From the NCBI GenBank assembly GCA_963281255.1, contig OY725490.1:6324001-6388000 (forward strand): a DNA stretch of 64,000 bases, read 5' to 3'. Below the pieces are notes generated by a model that saw only the letters and a program-made list of their open reading frames with translations, made no database searches and was not told the DNA's origin. This DNA comes from Aphrocallistes beatrix. Taxonomy: Eukaryota; Porifera; Hexactinellida; Sceptrulophora; Aphrocallistidae. This document shows, one piece after another, positions 20,263-32,510 of this stretch. The stretch's first letter is position 1. Each line of letters begins with the position of its first letter. The position numbers were made by a program, and so were the translations under genes.

Positions 20263-20610
20263 CTCAATAGAGCTAAGATCGCTTAGAACTCATCACTTAG
20301 TACTCATTAGAATGCGATGAGTTATTTTCGATTTATTTTATTCTACCTACTTCTAGTTTTTTGCACAAATATTCATTTTTATATTCCTTTATCTTGTACT
20401 CTTTTAAGGCGTCCATATTTTTAATAAAGATGATAGCTATGTGTAGAGCTAGGTGCAAATCTACATGATAGCCGCACCTTCACAAAAAATGTCAAATAAT
20501 TAACTTTTAAACTCTAGCCAGGAAAGTGATCACATCGGATCCTCAGCTCTCATTTCAGTAGTGGCGTCCTGTACAATACTAACTGTGTAGGAAGCACACA
20601 AAATCTCATC

Positions 20611-20797
20611 CATGCCAACTGTCCCGTTTCCGGAGGGACGTCGTGCTTTTTAACTCTTCCATTGTGCTTATTTTAGCGTTTTTACATGAAATTTTCCCGT
20701 TGTTTTTATTCCATTATAATACTTTTACATTGCTTCCCGTCATGTCCCGCGAAATTCAAAGCCTCGCCTCTTTATCGTGGCTCAAGTTGGCTTGTAT
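20611..20797. mobile_element. TGCCAACTGTCCCG-family MITE
   Basis: Ends CATGCCAACTGTCCCG and AAGTTGGCTTGTATG are inverted, and the interior CATGTCCCGCGAAATTCAA is shared with 14202-14386. 20798-21837 is otherwise empty, apart from a decayed AATTAGGCATGCCC hairpin end near 21485-21530. Confidence 0.6.
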
Positions 20798-21837
20798 GAA
20801 ATCTAAAAATTAAAGCAATTTGCTTCCACCTTTTCAATGCAGTTACCGAGTGTTCAATAAGTTTTGTTAAAACATATTTGCTGAATTCTGTTTAAATTCA
20901 AATTAATATCCTTTCCTTCAAGTTTATGGATTTTCTATAAAAGGTACAGGCATCAATTAATTTGTGACATATTATTCCCAATATTTTACACTTGGATTCT
21001 ATGGCAATTCAACTACAAGGATATGGGCAATATTTTGTATATTTTCCAGGTTTTGCCATATTTTAATATCATTAAAGCAGGAGAACCTCTCGATAGTAAT
21101 TAAGTGATTTATCATTTTGGTAATACATAAATTTTGAATTTTTGAACCACATCAGATTTGGAATCGGGATCGGATTCAGGTTTAGTTTAGGTTGTGCTCA
21201 AATCGAATCAAGCCTCCCACAGGAAATACAGACTAACATGCGTATATTTCACTACCAACAGTTGTTTAGTGAGTGACAATGCATAATTCCTAGCTATGAG
21301 CAGATATGTGTGTAGGAATGTATGAAGAAAGTCGAGTTTAAGCTCATTTACAGATTCAGGTTCTGAAAAGCGACCCGATTCCACCTCTGAACCACATAGT
21401 TTCGAAAATATGATATTCAGTATCTACATTGCTTTTAAAGCCCTAAATCAACCGTTGAAGCTAGTCTCTTGCATAGTTTTTAATTAGGCACCTTTTCTGT
21501 CCCGTCCCGTAAATTAGGCATGCCCTTATTGTGGTGATATTATACAATGAAATATTGAAATTATTTATTATTTATGTCGAGTAACAAGAAATAGTAGTCT
21601 CCTAATTCAATAAACTTTTAATTTATTTATAGTCGGCAATCGAGCCATCCATCAAAACATATTTATTCGTAAATCGCTTTTAATAAAATTCAATTATTAT
21701 GGTCGTTAGTCTGGACATAATGTCTTGTACGCGAGTCTTGAAATCTCGGAACGTAACTCGTTGTTTCCATTTTTCTATTAGAGAGGATAAAATTTAGATT
21801 TTCTCTATAAATTTGTTCGATATTAATCTCATACGAA

Positions 21838-24800
21838 ATGAGACATACAACTGAAGTTCAAGATGAACATCGTGGCTTACACGTTGGACGCTATGCTCAG
21901 AAGAACAAAGATTGGCTATTCAATTCTTTCTCTGCTAAAACGAATCAAGAAATTCAAGAAAATGACTGCTTTGTTGGTCCTATACCACCACAAGTGGCTT
22001 TAGGAGAAATATCAGACAATCACGATCGAAACAGCAGTCAACTTGGACACACTGAAACACAGCATAACTACCTTTTTGACTTCAGTAATGTACCTACAGT
22101 CTCCCCTGATGTGAGATCGAATCCAGATTTTATTCATGAATCTTTGAGAGGTGAGTTATACCCAATCAAACTAGCAGAATGCTTATATGGCGCTGAGCGA
22201 GAATGTCACTTGATTTGCTCAGTGACAATCCCGCTAGCGTAAAAAGTCCTGTTCGTGGTTTAGGCCCTGTTTCTTCACCTAAAAACCGCGACAGCCACCC
22301 TCCCCTCCCTGCTAGTAAATGCCCTGTTCGACAACCTGAGAGCCAATCTCCACCCAAAATGCTGCTAAATCGATCTGAAATGGGTAGCATTCTCCACGTT
22401 ATTATCGCTAGAATCAGCGCTATATAAGTAAATATTCTGTCAAATAATTATTGAGCCTGAATGCAAGATTACCCACGTAGCTGAATTGTATATTATTTCA
22501 GAGCAGAAGAGCGACAGTAACACAAACAGTTCCCCTATGCCCCGCCCTACGGGCCAACGCATCCCCTTCTCCTATCCCAGTCCCCAGCATCCACACATAC
22601 AGAGACAGACACAGTTGCGTCCTGTGACGGAGGTTCCAGCCCCTTACAGCCAGGTGTTCCCCTACCCCTACTTCAACCTGGTACAGTCCCTAGCCTTCGA
22701 TCCCCTTCTCTACTCAGATGTGCCGCTAGTCATCAGCGCTCCAACCGGTTCGGGAAAAACCGGAGTATTCGAGCTGGCAATAGTCAGGTGGTTGCTGCAC
22801 GAGAGTCAGGAGGGGGACCACCCACCGAGAACGAAATGCGTGTATATGGCGCCTATAAAAGCTCTCTGCTCTGAGAAATTCCAAGATTGGTCAAAGAAAT
22901 TTTCCCCATTCAACATAACTTGTATTGAGTTGACGGGTGATTCCGACACGGAGGATTACTACGAGTTGAGGAGCGTGCAGCTCATCCTAACGACTCCTGA
23001 GAAATGGGACTCTATGACCAGGAAGTGGAGGGACAATAGGTCCCTGGTTGATCAGATCCGTCTCTTCCTGGTTGACGAGGTTCACCTTCTAAACGACCCA
23101 CACCGTGGACCGACTATAGAGGCGGTTATTTCCCGCATGAAAACCATCCACTCCTCAATCTTTCATTCGCAGAAGTCGGGCGGGTACAACATCCCTACGA
23201 AGAATGGGATTAGGCTTGTAGCCGCTTCGGCGACTATTCCCAACTGCGAGGACATCGCTCAGTGGTTCGGAGAGGACGCTAAGGTGGTGAGAGTAGACGA
23301 GACACAGAGGCCGGTGCCCCTGAGACGTGTAGTTCTGCCCTATTCATCAGGAGGACTCTCAGAGTTCAAGTTTGACATCTCACTCTCCTACAAACTTCGC
23401 TCTGTCATTCACAGCTATTCAGAAGGAAAACCGACCCTCGTGTTCTGCTCTACGCGCAAGGGCACGCAGCAGGCCGCCTCTGTCCTCTGTAAAGACGGAA
23501 TCCTGGGCCTGAGCTCTGAATCCAGGAAGAAGTTGGAAGATCACGGTCTCTACCTCAAGGACAGCAAGCTGAGAGAGCTGTTTTGCTTGGGAATAGCATT
23601 CCACCACGCGGGACTGCATACAGAAGACAGACGGAGTGTGGAGGCTGCCTTCATCAACGGTTACCTTCCCGTTCTCTTCTCCACCAGCACTCTAGCCATG
23701 GGAGTCAACCTCCCTGCACACCTGGTCATCATCAAGTCTACTCAGCAGTATGTGGACGGGGCTTTTAGGTACGCACTCTTATTTTATTTTATTTTATAAC
23801 CCCGGATGGCTTGGGTTTTTTTCTATTTATAGTAAATACCCCGAATTTTTATGGCTTCCCCGCCCAAAATGACTTAAACAGGAAATGACGCGATACATTC
23901 CAGGCTAAGTTGACTAATTCATTGAAAGATGATGAAGAATTATGAATTATTCAAAATCTCAAACATTAGTGCAGATTTTATGCCCAAAAGTGGTTATAAG
24001 GTTGCTCATGTTATATACCTCTAATATTGCTCAGTCCCTAAGCGAAATATCAAATTATTTTAATTTCAAATTTTGAGTAATTCATTGATAATTCATGAAT
24101 TAGTCAACTTAGATTCCTGGGACAACGGAGGTTAACAATACATAGTCAGATAACAACGTTGCATCGTGTGAATCTCTTCGCTATTACATATTTGAACTTC
24201 CACACTGCACTCGTATTCTGTAACGAACTAGTTTTTCGTCAAACAGAATTTTCGAGTAATATTTCGGTATTTTTGGAGCTCACGTATTGAGCCACTACGC
24301 CTATGTCATTAAAATAATGTATTATCACAAAAAGTGAGCGTCATATATACTGCTGCTTCCTAGTGGTACTTGACCAGAGGCAGACTATATGCCTTGGTAA
24401 GTTTTGGTGGGCGATAGAGTCGGGTGACACGTATCAAGGGGCTGTGATAAGTCATATCTACGATGAGACTATGTGAGTAGTTATTGAACGTTTTTTCAAA
24501 ATCAAGTTCCCTACCAGCTTTCGTCTCTGGTAGTTAGAAGCAGTGGCGGCTCACACTTTCTATGTCACACTTCAACCTTTTTATATTCAACATTTTTATT
24601 TGATTAGAGATTGTGGTTAATTAAAAATATTAACAGATTCCATAATAAGTAGGATGTCGTCTTTTCTATTCAGTTTGATAGACTTCGATCTCATAACTAT
24701 AACTATGTACCAGCGAGTTCTGTACAATATATCTCAATGTTAGAAATAAGATACTTACATTTTATTCAATTGCTCTTTCGTAGTTTTAACATTTAAATTA

Positions 24801-27800
24801 ATAATTCGTAGTTGGTTTTAAATGCAACATATGTGTTCAAAAATTCTTGATAAAACGCACGAAATATTAAACTGATTTCATACGAATGAAGATTTTCTCT
24901 TTCCAAGAGCTTATCCTGTATATGGGAAGACGTCTGGTCAATACTTATTAATTTAACAACAATCGAAGCAAGCCAGATACCAACACCTATCGTGATGGTG
25001 TTCAAGATACAAGCTTCTGAAATTATTTTTTTTACAAAAAGTGAGCATCATGAGGCACTGCTTCTCTAGGTTAAGTGATATGTTTTAGGTTTCCCGTTCA
25101 ACATGATCAGTAGTAGGTAGGTATTTTTTTTAGGGAGAGTTCTTTTCAAGATCAAGTTAATCTACCAGCTTTTGTCTCTGATAGTTGAACAGTGGTGGCT
25201 CACGATTCTCTACCATGTTTCCAACTTTATATACTCAACGTTTTATGGGTTTTGAAAGAATGGGTTTCTTAAAATTTTAATGATTCAATGGCTACTGGTA
25301 TTTAGTAGATGAATATTTGGTTTTTAACTGTAGAATGCCCAGCATTTATATGGCTTCAGCGCCATAGAAAATGGCTTGGAGACATCCGCGATATCGGGGA
25401 CACTGTGTCCCCTCTGGGCATTCTACGGTTAAATGTACTTTATCAGTGTAGGTATTCGCATTTCTTAGTACTCACTGTTTTTTTTAAATTTTCAATCTGG
25501 AAAAAAACTACATAACATTCTTTTGAGAACCTATAATAACATTGATTTATCATATTATTCATACAATTTCACTATTTATATATCCATTCTCTCCAGGGAA
25601 TACTCCGAGTCTCAGATATTGCAGATGGTAGGCAGGGCAGGGCGCCCACAGTTCGATACACACGCCACGGCAGTGATAATGACTCGGAACGAGACTTGCA
25701 GCAAGTATGAGAATTTCCTCTCCGGCCTGCAGACGGTTGAGAGCTACCTGCATCAGAATCTGATCGAGCATTTGAATGCAGAAGTGGTGCTGGGGACCAT
25801 CGAAGAGGTAGCTGTCGCTCTGAAGTGGATTAAGAGCACCTTTCTTTACGTCCGAGTGAGGAGCAATCCTGCCCTATACCTAGGAGAGCTAAAGACTCAG
25901 TCAGAAGAGTTAGTAGACATGAAGTTGCAGGATATGTGTTTGAAGGATTTGGAGCTGTTGGATGAAACAGAATTGATCAAATTAAACCCGAACTCTCGCC
26001 TCATCACCCCCACGCCCCTAGGAAGACTGATGGCTCGATTCTGCCTTTCCTTCCCTACAATGCGGCAGCTGATTTCCCTCAAACTGCAGGAACAGACGTT
26101 AGGTGAAACACTGTCGCTTATCTCAGAAGTGAAAGAGTTCGACGATGTGAAACTGCGCATTAGTGAGAAAAAAGTGCTCAACTCGCTCAACAGAGACAAA
26201 CACAGACCCACAATCCGCTACCCAATCAAAGGCAAGATTAAGTCCACAGCGATGAAGGTAAACTGTCTCATACAGGCAACTCTAGGTTGTCTGTCTTTCC
26301 AAGACTTCACTCTCTCGCAGGACGTACAGCGGCTGTTCCGTAGTGCCTACCGTATTACGAGGTGTTTGCTGGAGGTCCAACTGCTGCGGGAAGACTTCGC
26401 TGCTGTGCACCATTCTGCTACCCTGCACCAGTGTGTGAATGCTAGGCTCTGGTTAGACTCGCATTATGTCTCGAAACAACTTGAAAAGGTTGGACCGACC
26501 ATCTCGACTTCTCTCGTACAAGCTGGCCTTACCTCTTTCAAGAAGATTCTAGACACGAATCCCCGCCAGCTGGAACTGATCGCTAACAGGCACCCTCCGT
26601 TTGGGACTCATCTCATTAACTCCGTTTCTTCCCTTCCCAACTATTCCCTGTCTGTCTCTCAGCGTAAACCGATCAGTTCTGAGTCTGCTTTGATTGATAT
26701 TGTTGTAAGAATTAATAACTGCTTAGATCTAATAAACACAGACAAAAAGTATTTCACAGTTCACAGCTCCCTCTTGCTGGTAGGGGACCCCACGGACAGG
26801 AAGATATATGCTAGATACAGAGTTACTGATTCTTCTCTCGTACAAAAGCCAGATAAGAACATTTCATATTTTATTAAAGTGCCCAACTCTCCCAATCATA
26901 AAGTCACTTTGAAAGTTCATTTGAAATCTCTCAAATATGTAGGATTAGATGTAGATCAGGTGTTTACACCTGAATTTCTACCTCCCGTTATTCCTATATC
27001 CTATCACCAGCCACAAACATTCAAGACACTCGACAAAAATACAAGTAAATTTGAGAATCGAAAATGTATGAAAAATGTTGATGATAGCATAAACTTTGAC
27101 CTTGGACATCCCTATTACACAGATTCCCCGCCTAAACTGGAGAAGAGGCCTAGAGACATTGCCTGTAGTCACAGGTGTTCTGACAAACAATTGTGTGGTC
27201 ATTCTTGCTGTAAAACTGGGATTTCATGTGAGCGCAGAGATGCTGTGAAGAGTAAGGCGTTGGAGAAATTTCCATTTACAGATATCAGGAGTGATAGGAT
27301 GAGCTCTTTCCTGGAAGAAGTGAATAATAAGCAGGGCATGCTACCAACTTCCGGGTTCAGTCTGAGACTGAAGCAGACTGTCACCACTCTAAACGGCTAC
27401 TCCTACGCCCCTCCTGTACCCTACCAACCCCCCTCTTACACCCCTCTCCCTCCTACTCGAACACCTAGCACGAGACAACACCCCAGTCCTGACCTACCTC
27501 TACCTAGATTTATAGGCGAGAAGGCCGAGATGAATGCTGAATGCGATTTAGATTATTTCTCAGATGATCTGAATTTTGAAGACTTTTCAACAGAAAATAA
27601 TACATTTTCAATTCCATCAGGAACAAATTCGAATATTTCAAATTCAGACAAGAGTAATTTCTCTAAAAAACAACAGGACAGGCCAGCTTTATCAAGTTTA
27701 GAAAACTTGGATCAGTCTTTGCTATATAGAAATAGGGATATACCTTGTTGTGTCGTAAATCCAATTCAAAAAATATTTCCTAACTTTGACACATATAAAC

Positions 27801-28018
27801 CTGGGCCTCCTCCCATCACAAACATCCACCGCAATCCCTTGGAAACAGATGACATGCTTTCCTCTAAACGAATTAAGACAACAGTACAACCCGATCTCTT
27901 CAATGTGGATAGTGGAACTGGACACTTTCTTGACTCGAAACCTAGTTTCTTTCTCTCGAAAAGGGAATTAGACAGTGTTGCCTACACTGAACAAGATGAT
28001 TATATTGATTTCTTTTAG
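21838..28018 (+). CDS. HFM1: HFM1/MER3 meiotic DNA helicase
   Basis: Ski2-like helicase that promotes meiotic crossovers in the nucleus. My exon model is 21838-22150, 22198-22383, 22502-23768 and 25597-28018. All junctions are GT-AG and phases match, giving 1395 residues, close to vertebrate HFM1. The N-terminal ~200 residues are poorly conserved. Motifs in order: Walker A APTGSGKT (~246-253), TTPEKWDSMTRKWRD, DEVH (~358-361), SATIPN, VFCSTRKG, HHAGL, STLAMGVNLPAHLV, and QMVGRAGRPQFD just after the third intron. A winged helix and a single Sec63-type region follow (HLNAEVVLGTI, VNCLIQATLGC, helix-hairpin-helix GLTSFKKILDTNPRQLELI, NRHPPFGT). A zinc-binding C-terminal cluster CSHRCSDKQLCGHSCC is at about 27164-27211. 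The single helicase cassette separates it from Brr2. Intron 1 is only 47 bp; intron 3 (1.8 kb) is full of repeats. Confidence 0.93.
23905..24112. mobile_element. CTAAGTTGACTAATTCAT-family MITE in HFM1 intron 3
   Basis: 208 bp with full TIRs (CTAAGTTGACTAATTCAT and ATGAATTAGTCAACTTAG) and the same core as 12207-12428. Confidence 0.75.
24326..25255 (+). repeat. Diverged direct repeats in HFM1 intron 3
   Basis: Two stretches, about 24326-24610 and 25028-25250, share ordered words: AAAAAGTGAGC, ATCAAGTT, CTACCAGCTTT followed by GTCTCTG, and CAGTGG plus CGGCTCAC/TGGCTCAC. They look like an old tandem or composite duplication inside the intron. No coding content is seen. Confidence 0.5.
25315..25433. 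mobile_element. TAGAATGCCCA-ended MITE in HFM1 intron 3
   Basis: Ends TTAACTGTAGAATGCCCAGC and GGGCATTCTACGGTTAA are inverted, and the interior contains GACATCCGCGATATCGGGGA. An inverted relative lies at about 46358-46453 inside the second aldo-keto reductase gene. Confidence 0.6.
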
Positions 28019-28336
28019 GTTAAACTCAGGTTATCCTCACATGTTTAACTCAGGTAACTCGGATAATTGTATATACTCATGTTATGTGGTACTATTCTAT
28101 ATTCATATGCGCTGCCTTGTGTGTAATTGCTGTAGATGTATGCAACTCAACTATGTCGTACAAAAGTACAGAATATAGAATTGATTAAGTTTAAATCACC
28201 CAGAATCCCTTCAGATGTAACCCGAGATGTACTTTCATATTTATATCATTTCTGCCACATATTAGAACCCCTGTTTTTTCACTGTATGTAAAGGAGGGTA
28301 TAAGAGATTGTGACAAAAGTGTGACATAGAGAAGAA

Positions 28337-28489
28337 CAGTGTTTCCCGCCGAGCGCGTTAAGCGCGCTATTTAGCACGCTTAGCTTGTCGAATAACGTGA
28401 TTTGTTGTTAAATAATGCAATTTACCCGAATAAACCGCACAAAAATTGCAAAATTAACGTGCTTTCCAATAATCCTGAGGGAAACACTG
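28337..28489. mobile_element. 153-bp hAT-like MITE
   Basis: Ends CAGTGTTTCCC and GGGAAACACTG lie between near-perfect 8-bp duplications GAGAAGAA (28329-28336) and GATAAGAA (28490-28497). The 5' interior contains a GCGCGTTAAGCGCGC hairpin. It lies 150 bases upstream of the next gene, where it could affect the promoter (inference). Confidence 0.75.
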
Positions 28490-28639
28490 GATAAGAAGGG
28501 GGTGCAGGATTTCTGCGTTACTAAACTTGAACGGCTCCCATATAGTAGCGTCGTCGCTATCTGACTCAATTATATATTCAGGTTCTACACAGCAATAAAT
28601 GTTACTACTCCCAGGTTCTTTATAGCTACCGGTAGCGAT

Positions 28640-29392
28640 ATGGCACAAGATATTGACTTCCAAACGAAACAAGGAATTCTCACCTCCGTCCTCTACCCAC
28701 ACAGACGCTTCCTCATAAAACTGTGGAAAGCTCTGACATTTGAGCCAAAATCAGAGGCATTTGGTGCTGCTCTCATCGGCTCGATCACCATCTCATTCCT
28801 AACTCTCTACGTCTACGACTTCTCCATTATCAGTATTTGTGGTTTAGTTGTTATTATTGGTTCGATGATTGATTTTGCTTTGAAAAAGCAGGGCTGGGTC
28901 AATATCCTCTCTCCACAAGCAGATTCTGAAGATAAATATTTTTCAGAGATAGTGATGCGAGAACTGACTTACTTAAAGCTTCAAGGAGAAAGAACTCTTA
29001 GTTTCTTCGATACTTCTCGCATCCTACATCCGTTCAAATTCTATTCCATGTGTCTCTTGCTGCTGATAATTCTCTCCGAGCTGACTGGTGCTATCTCGGC
29101 CTGGGTTTTGATAGGATTTATTTCGATTTTCGTTTCGCTTATTCCAAGTCTTATCAAGTTATGTCGCAACAATAATATTGAACCCAGCCAGTTTGTACAG
29201 CACGTTTATAGTGTAATGAAAGAATTCCAACAGAAATATCAGCTACAGGTTATCGTCTCCAACCTAGTCTTACTCGGTCTGTCCATTCTATTCCGCGGAT
29301 TCGGGCTAGCCAACTTGCTCATCGGGCTCAACGTGCTCTCTCTCATCTACTTCCTGGTTCCAACTGAAAAGCCAGATGATGGTGATGAGTAA
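28640..29392 (+). CDS. ARL6IP1/reticulon-like ER membrane protein
   Basis: An intronless 250-residue protein with two pairs of long hydrophobic stretches: about residues 42-82 (ALIGSITISFLTLYVYDFSI and on) and about 133-170 (MCLLLLIILSELTGAISAWV), plus a C-terminal hydrophobic segment at about 205-240. Spacing and flanking words (WKALTFEPKSEAFGAALIG; FSEIVMRELTYL before the second pair) resemble ARL6IP1 and reticulon-homology hairpins that shape ER tubules. This is family-level resemblance only; I do not see a decisive motif. The tail PTEKPDDGDE is acidic and hydrophilic. It starts 620 bases after HFM1 stops, on the same strand. Confidence is high that it is a multi-pass membrane protein and moderate for the family. 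Confidence 0.6.
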   Translation: MAQDIDFQTKQGILTSVLYPHRRFLIKLWKALTFEPKSEAFGAALIGSITISFLTLYVYDFSIISICGLVVIIGSMIDFALKKQGWVNILSPQADSEDKYFSEIVMRELTYLKLQGERTLSFFDTSRILHPFKFYSMCLLLLIILSELTGAISAWVLIGFISIFVSLIPSLIKLCRNNNIEPSQFVQHVYSVMKEFQQKYQLQVIVSNLVLLGLSILFRGFGLANLLIGLNVLSLIYFLVPTEKPDDGDE

Positions 29393-29892
29393 TAATGTCT
29401 GCTATTTGATTGCATTGTGTGTGTTATAAGTCTGATAGAAGGACTCCTGTTTTGATTTTGAAAATAGTTTGAGAACTTAATCCATTTTCTTGTTGAAATA
29501 TTATAATATTGCTCCAATGTATATTTGTTATAATTATTTTTAAATTTCACACTTACCGAACGTAGGATTTATGGACTTAAATATACCTAGAATAAGAAAT
29601 TATTTTCCTCTCAAACATATAAAAATTTAGAAGTTAGGAAGTATGACAAACACTACTAACTTTTCATATGTACAGCCTTGCCCTTCACTCCTATACATTT
29701 ACTAATTCGATTCTAGTAAAATACCTACCAAGTACTTGTAGTTAGAGAGCATACATATCATATTCTATTGACATTATGTTGACACACAAAAGGTTAATAA
29801 ATAAAGTTCATAAGACAGATGGGATATTATGATAATAGTCCTCAGGCACTCTAGACTTCACAAACATAATCCTAGAATGAACATATATAATG

Positions 29893-31434
29893 CTATTCCT
29901 TTTTACTTTTCTCTGAAGACGTCTTTCTCTTTCTACAACAACAAACGTAGCAAATAATGACGAACAAAAGAATTGGTAGAGCGAGAGTAGAAATGAGAAT
30001 GAAGAGAGAAGAATAGAAGTCGGTAACCTCATCCATCAGGTATTCAAACGACATCCCTTCATATCCGTGTTCAGACATTCGTTCCAATATAGACACAACC
30101 TGAGGAGCTCCTCCAGCTTCACTCATTCTCTCTTTGGCATTCGACATACAACTCTCGTAACTTGCATAATTCTCCATTACAGATAATATTTTACTGTGTA
30201 ATTCGTCTAAATATTTCATCACAATACCACAACCAATCTCTTCCATTACATTCGAGTTGTAGGGCTGATCCGCGAAGACCGGATGTAATATCAGAGGAAC
30301 TCCTGAATCAACACTTTCTAACACGGAATTGTATCCACCGTGTGAAACAAATATTTTCACTGAAACTGAATCCAACAGTTTCACTTGAGGTGCGAAACTG
30401 ACCACTTTCACGTGTGAGGGTAGTTTCGATTGAAATTCATCCAAGTTTGAAAACTGGAATCTTTCAGAGAGTTGTTGTTGCTGACTTGTTTTCAGAGACC
30501 AGATGACTCTATACACATTCTGAGTTGATACCTGTCGGTACATCGAAACCAAATCATCACTTTGTAACTTGACAATGGTACCAAAAGCTATAAAAACAAC
30601 TGGTAGTGATTGATCATTCAAAAATGCTGTGTACTCCTCGCTGAGTGCATCACCATTTCGTTCTTCTGCAGGAATATGTCCAACCAACCATCTCCCATCT
30701 GGTAGAGAGATGGAGGGAGGAACTAGAGGGTGGTAAGTCTGGTATATTATTGGAAAACGAGCTGCATTATACAACATTGAGAATTTCAGAGGTATTTCTT
30801 TGAGTCCTAGCTTTCTCCTTTCAGAATTGAATGTATCTGTTGCAGAATAAGTAAATACAGTTAGAAAATGCGTGAAATAGATGTTAGCCATTATAACGAA
30901 TAAAGAGGGATTTAATGAACTCAATGGAGAGGATAATGTTACAGTTCCAGTGTAGCTACATCCAGGACATTTTTCATGGACCATGAAACCCATTGAGTAC
31001 CAATTGTAGAGAAGTGGTAAGTTGAACTTTTCGGCTATAAGACAGGATGATTGAACGTACAGTGAAGAGAGGATCACATCAACTCTGTTGCCTTGGAAAT
31101 ACTCCATGACATCTTCATGTAGTTTTGCATTTTCCGTTAGAATTTTATTTAAAGTGATTATGCTAGAAAAAGGAGTTCCTGGTTTCGACACCACTAAACC
31201 ATGGTTATGTACAAGTATGTGGTTATCAGTGAACAAGTGGAAATGGTCGTGACACTCCTGATGAACAACAGATGTGACAGTATGGTTCTGACGTATCAGT
31301 TTTCTGATGATGCCGATGTGTGGTCTGAAATGACTACTAACACATGGCATGAACACAGCCACATGGTATCCCATGGTAGTTGTTGCCAGTGTGAGGAGTA
31401 AGATACTGGAGATTATGGTGTGGATGTGTGTCAT
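29893..31434 (-). CDS. UDP-glucuronosyl/glycosyltransferase, gene 1
   Basis: An intronless family-1 glycosyltransferase of 513 residues that would conjugate UDP-sugar to small lipophilic substrates at the ER. It has an N-terminal signal peptide ending near TTTMGYHVAV, a likely catalytic His (~35) in VSSHFRPHIGII, and the donor-binding signature SFAPQVKLLDSVSVKIFVSH, then GGYNS and VFADQPYNS. One C-terminal transmembrane segment (ILISTLALPILLFVIICYV) is followed by a short basic tail ending KSKKE, compatible with a KxKxx ER-retrieval signal. Consensus GDQ is ADQ here. It is divergently oriented to gene 2 at 33349. From FPIIYQTYHP to the stop the two proteins are nearly identical, whereas the acceptor-binding N-terminal ~215 residues are only moderately similar. 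Confidence 0.92.
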   Translation of the reverse strand: MTHIHTIISSILLLTLATTTMGYHVAVFMPCVSSHFRPHIGIIRKLIRQNHTVTSVVHQECHDHFHLFTDNHILVHNHGLVVSKPGTPFSSIITLNKILTENAKLHEDVMEYFQGNRVDVILSSLYVQSSCLIAEKFNLPLLYNWYSMGFMVHEKCPGCSYTGTVTLSSPLSSLNPSLFVIMANIYFTHFLTVFTYSATDTFNSERRKLGLKEIPLKFSMLYNAARFPIIYQTYHPLVPPSISLPDGRWLVGHIPAEERNGDALSEEYTAFLNDQSLPVVFIAFGTIVKLQSDDLVSMYRQVSTQNVYRVIWSLKTSQQQQLSERFQFSNLDEFQSKLPSHVKVVSFAPQVKLLDSVSVKIFVSHGGYNSVLESVDSGVPLILHPVFADQPYNSNVMEEIGCGIVMKYLDELHSKILSVMENYASYESCMSNAKERMSEAGGAPQVVSILERMSEHGYEGMSFEYLMDEVTDFYSSLFILISTLALPILLFVIICYVCCCRKRKTSSEKSKKE

Positions 31435-31538
31435 TATTTTCCTCGACTTGTAGTATAATCTTGATGATCTACCTAGCTATCGTACATAAATATATCTAAG
31501 TCAGCGTTTCTCAAACTGGTGGTATATAGTCTCTAGTA

Positions 31539-31659
31539 CAGTGGTTCCCAACCTGGGGTCCATGGACCCCTTAGTGGTCCACAGAAGATATCAGGGAGTC
31601 CACAGTATATAAGAAAATTGCTATAGGGGCTCCACAGCAAAAAATGTTGGAAACTGCTG
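31539..31659. mobile_element. 121-bp hAT-like MITE (CAGTGGTTCCCAACC)
   Basis: Ends CAGTGGTTCCCAACCTGGGG and TTGGAAACTGCTG lie between CTCTAGTA (31531-31538) and CTCTAATA (31660-31667), a 7/8 match. The interior GGGGTCCATGGACCCC-type words are shared with 57216-57317. A further hAT-like end, CAGCGTTTCTCAAACTGG, starts at 31502. Confidence 0.7.
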
Positions 31660-31826
31660 CTCTAATATTTTGAACTCCCATCAGGGTTTAAAAACTATTT
31701 TTTGAAAAGTATTGCATTTATTTGTCCAAATTTTAGGAATCTGAGCATATTTTGAGATAAATATTGTCAATTTCCAGGAGCAAAGCCCCTGGACCCCACT
31801 CTGGGGCTTACACCGCCCAGACCCCC

Positions 31827-32446
31827 GGGATACCGACAGTTCGATGCGCGACAATTCGATACGCGACAATTTGATGCGGACAATTCGATACAATGACAAT
31901 TCGATACGCGACAATTCGATACAATGACAATGAAAGAGTACAGTCGACTCAGCTTAATCGGGACACCCTCGTTCCAGAATTTTGTATAAATTCAGCGAAG
32001 TTTGTCCCGATTAAACGAGGTCGACTTTACTGTATATACAAACTTAGCAAAAGTGTGATTGTTTAATTGAATAAGATAGATGACTAAGGCTGTGTAAAGT
32101 ATGAAAATTTAGCAAAAAGAAAGAACATAATAAAGTGGTGAATTAATCTAAGCCAATGTGATGAGCAATAATACCACGCAAAAACTCCATAAATTGGGCG
32201 ATTAAAGTAATCTCTGACCAAATTTTTTAAACATTATTCATGGTGATGGTTTATATACCGTTTTGCAGGTTTTTCACCAGCGATGTATTTGGCCTGCTTT
32301 GGATGGCAGCATCCGACAGTGGCATTAATGTCATTGTATCGAATTGTCGCGTATCGAATTGTCATTGTATCGAATTGTCGCGTATCGAATTGTCCGCATC
32401 GAATTGTCGCATATCGAATTGTCCCCCATCGAACTGTCGGTATCCC
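31827..32446. mobile_element. Mutator/foldback-like element with sub-repeat TIRs
   Basis: Ends GGGATACCGACAGTTCGATG and its complement are followed inward by tandem sub-repeats of CGACAATTCGATACG / ACAATTCGATAC: about six in the left arm (31835-31930) and seven in the right (32330-32440). A 92-bp MITE (31941-32032) lies next to the left arm inside it. No target duplication is readable. It resembles 47698-48032 in termini and architecture. Confidence 0.7.
31941..32032. mobile_element. 92-bp pogo-like MITE nested in the sub-repeat element
   Basis: Ends CAGTCGACTCAGCTTAATCG and CGAGGTCGACTTTACTG lie between TA dinucleotides (31939-31940, 32033-32034). TCGGGACA and TGTCCCGA form the inner arms. 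Confidence 0.7.
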
Positions 32447-32510
32447 GTTTGTCTTCAATTAGGCGGTCGTCTTCTGTTAAATATTCATTAAAATAATTTG
32501 TTGTTTTTTT

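Noticed and set aside
21485..21530. GGCATGCC hairpin MITE
   Set aside because: Only one end and part of the TCCCGTCCCG core remain; no boundaries can be set.
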